Assembly (NCBI GenBank): GCA_021810175.1
Contig: JAJZJJ010000298.1
Span: 1-5,043 of the forward strand
Source: Acidobacteriota bacterium
Lineage (GTDB): Bacteria > Acidobacteriota > Terriglobia > Terriglobales > Acidobacteriaceae
Length of the DNA: 5,043 nt
Direction: 5' to 3'
In this document: piece by piece, positions 4,474 to 5,043 of the stretch
How positions within the stretch are numbered: position 1 is the first letter of the stretch
Layout of the letters: every line of letters begins with the position of its first letter
Notes under the pieces: model-generated
Seen by the model: only the letters and a program-made list of their open reading frames with translations
The model's database searches: none
What the model was told of the DNA's origin: nothing
Translations under genes and position numbers: made by a program

Positions 4474-5043
4474 ATGGCGACCATTAACGCCGGCGCCCCG
4501 TCCGCGCAGGGCGAGCCGACTCATACTCTGAGTACCTCCGATAAGCCAGTCGTTAACGATTTCAGCCTGCAGGTCGCAACGGTCAACGGATCGGGTTCGC
4601 AATCCGCGAACAACGTTCTGCTCCGCAGCATCTTTGCAATGGGAATTCCGGTCAGCGGGAAAAACCTCTTTCCGTCCAACATCGCCGGCCTTCCCACCTG
4701 GTACACCATCCGCGCCAGCAAGCACGGGTACGTCGCCCGCAAGGAGGACATCGACCTCCTCATCGCGATGAACCCCGAAACCGCGCAGGAAGACATCGAG
4801 TCCCTGCGCCCCGGCACCGTCGCTATTTATGAGGAAAAGCTCAACCTCAGGCAGTTCCGCGACGACGTCATCTGCTACCCGGTGCCCTTCGACCAAATCA
4901 CCGCCGAGGTCTGCCCAGAGGCACGCCTCCGCAAGCTCGTCCGGAACATGGTCTACGTCGGCGTTGCCGCGCAGCTCCTCTCCATCGACCCCGCGGTCGT
5001 CGAAGAGTCTGTCCGCCGCCAGTTCTCCACGAAGAAGAAAGCC
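4474..5043 (+). CDS. korA: 2-oxoglutarate (2-oxoacid):ferredoxin oxidoreductase alpha subunit, N-terminal part
   Basis: The frame runs open from ATG 4474 to the window edge (190 codons, no stop), so the gene is cut. Residues 28-185 form the gamma domain fused at the N-terminus of KorA-type alpha chains: NDFSLQVATVNGSGSQSANN (28-47), AMGIPVSGKNLFPSNIAGLPTWY (55-77), the IAMNPETAQEDIESL region (97-111), and a helical end (153-184). With the beta subunit (thiamine diphosphate and Fe-S binding, usually encoded next), the enzyme oxidises 2-oxoglutarate plus CoA to succinyl-CoA and CO2, reducing ferredoxin. It acts in the cytoplasm in TCA or reductive carbon flow. A related branched 2-oxoacid substrate cannot be excluded because the pyrimidine and core domains are out of view. 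Residues 1-27 are a polar Ala/Ser/Thr extension before the conserved domain. GAAGGGA (4458-4464) is an acceptable ribosome site; an in-frame GTG at 4456 is a less likely start. Confidence 0.93.
   Translation, partial: MATINAGAPSAQGEPTHTLSTSDKPVVNDFSLQVATVNGSGSQSANNVLLRSIFAMGIPVSGKNLFPSNIAGLPTWYTIRASKHGYVARKEDIDLLIAMNPETAQEDIESLRPGTVAIYEEKLNLRQFRDDVICYPVPFDQITAEVCPEARLRKLVRNMVYVGVAAQLLSIDPAVVEESVRRQFSTKKKA

Noticed and set aside
4450..4896. 148-residue minus-strand frame opposite the oxidoreductase gene
   Set aside because: The opposite strand carries an unmistakable gamma domain; this frame is its shadow.

Overview
The window is a GC-rich chromosomal segment with strong C-ending codon preference. 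Its gene content (an APC-type permease with a long soluble tail, a HOGA-like aldolase of the dihydrodipicolinate synthase family, and a fused-type 2-oxoacid:ferredoxin oxidoreductase alpha chain) fits an Acidobacteriota (Terriglobia-like) genome. That assignment comes from recognising protein styles and is an inference. No transposase, integrase, CRISPR array, tRNA or rRNA is visible.

Layout: 2-148 (+) is the 3' end of a small glycine-rich membrane protein. From 149 to 1002 there are 854 bases without a convincing gene. The central part, about 335-672, folds by hand into a compact multi-helix RNA on the + strand. It has several hairpins capped by GNRA tetraloops, an 8-bp helix joining 565-572 to 658-665, and a directly adjacent 7-bp helix joining its two ends (335-341 with 666-672). 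A weak hairpin plus a U-rich run follows at 672-697. I cannot match it to RNase P RNA, tmRNA, 6S, SRP RNA, intron cores or the c-di-AMP (ydaO) riboswitch, so it is the best candidate for something undescribed. It may be a free-standing RNA or the distal part of a very long leader for the permease.

1003-3024 (+) encodes a 673-residue APC-superfamily permease. Its first helix and helix-6 region resemble KimA/Kup-like potassium transporters, and it carries an N-terminal extension and a C-terminal soluble domain. The last 50 bases before its ATG contain two mutually exclusive hairpins and a 22-codon upstream ORF that overlaps the start. It converges on 3094-4149 (-), an aldolase of the DapA/NanA/HOGA superfamily that is close to 4-hydroxy-2-oxoglutarate aldolase but has about 55 extra residues in the barrel. 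A 324-base divergent region follows, and then 4474-5043 (+), the first 190 codons of a 2-oxoglutarate:ferredoxin oxidoreductase alpha subunit cut by the window edge.

The aldolase and the oxidoreductase both handle 2-oxo acids and share a divergent promoter region. This could be a loose metabolic association (4-hydroxy-2-oxoglutarate to pyruvate plus glyoxylate; 2-oxoglutarate to succinyl-CoA). The permease is functionally unrelated as far as the sequence shows. All RNA folds were done by eye, without energy calculation or alignment.
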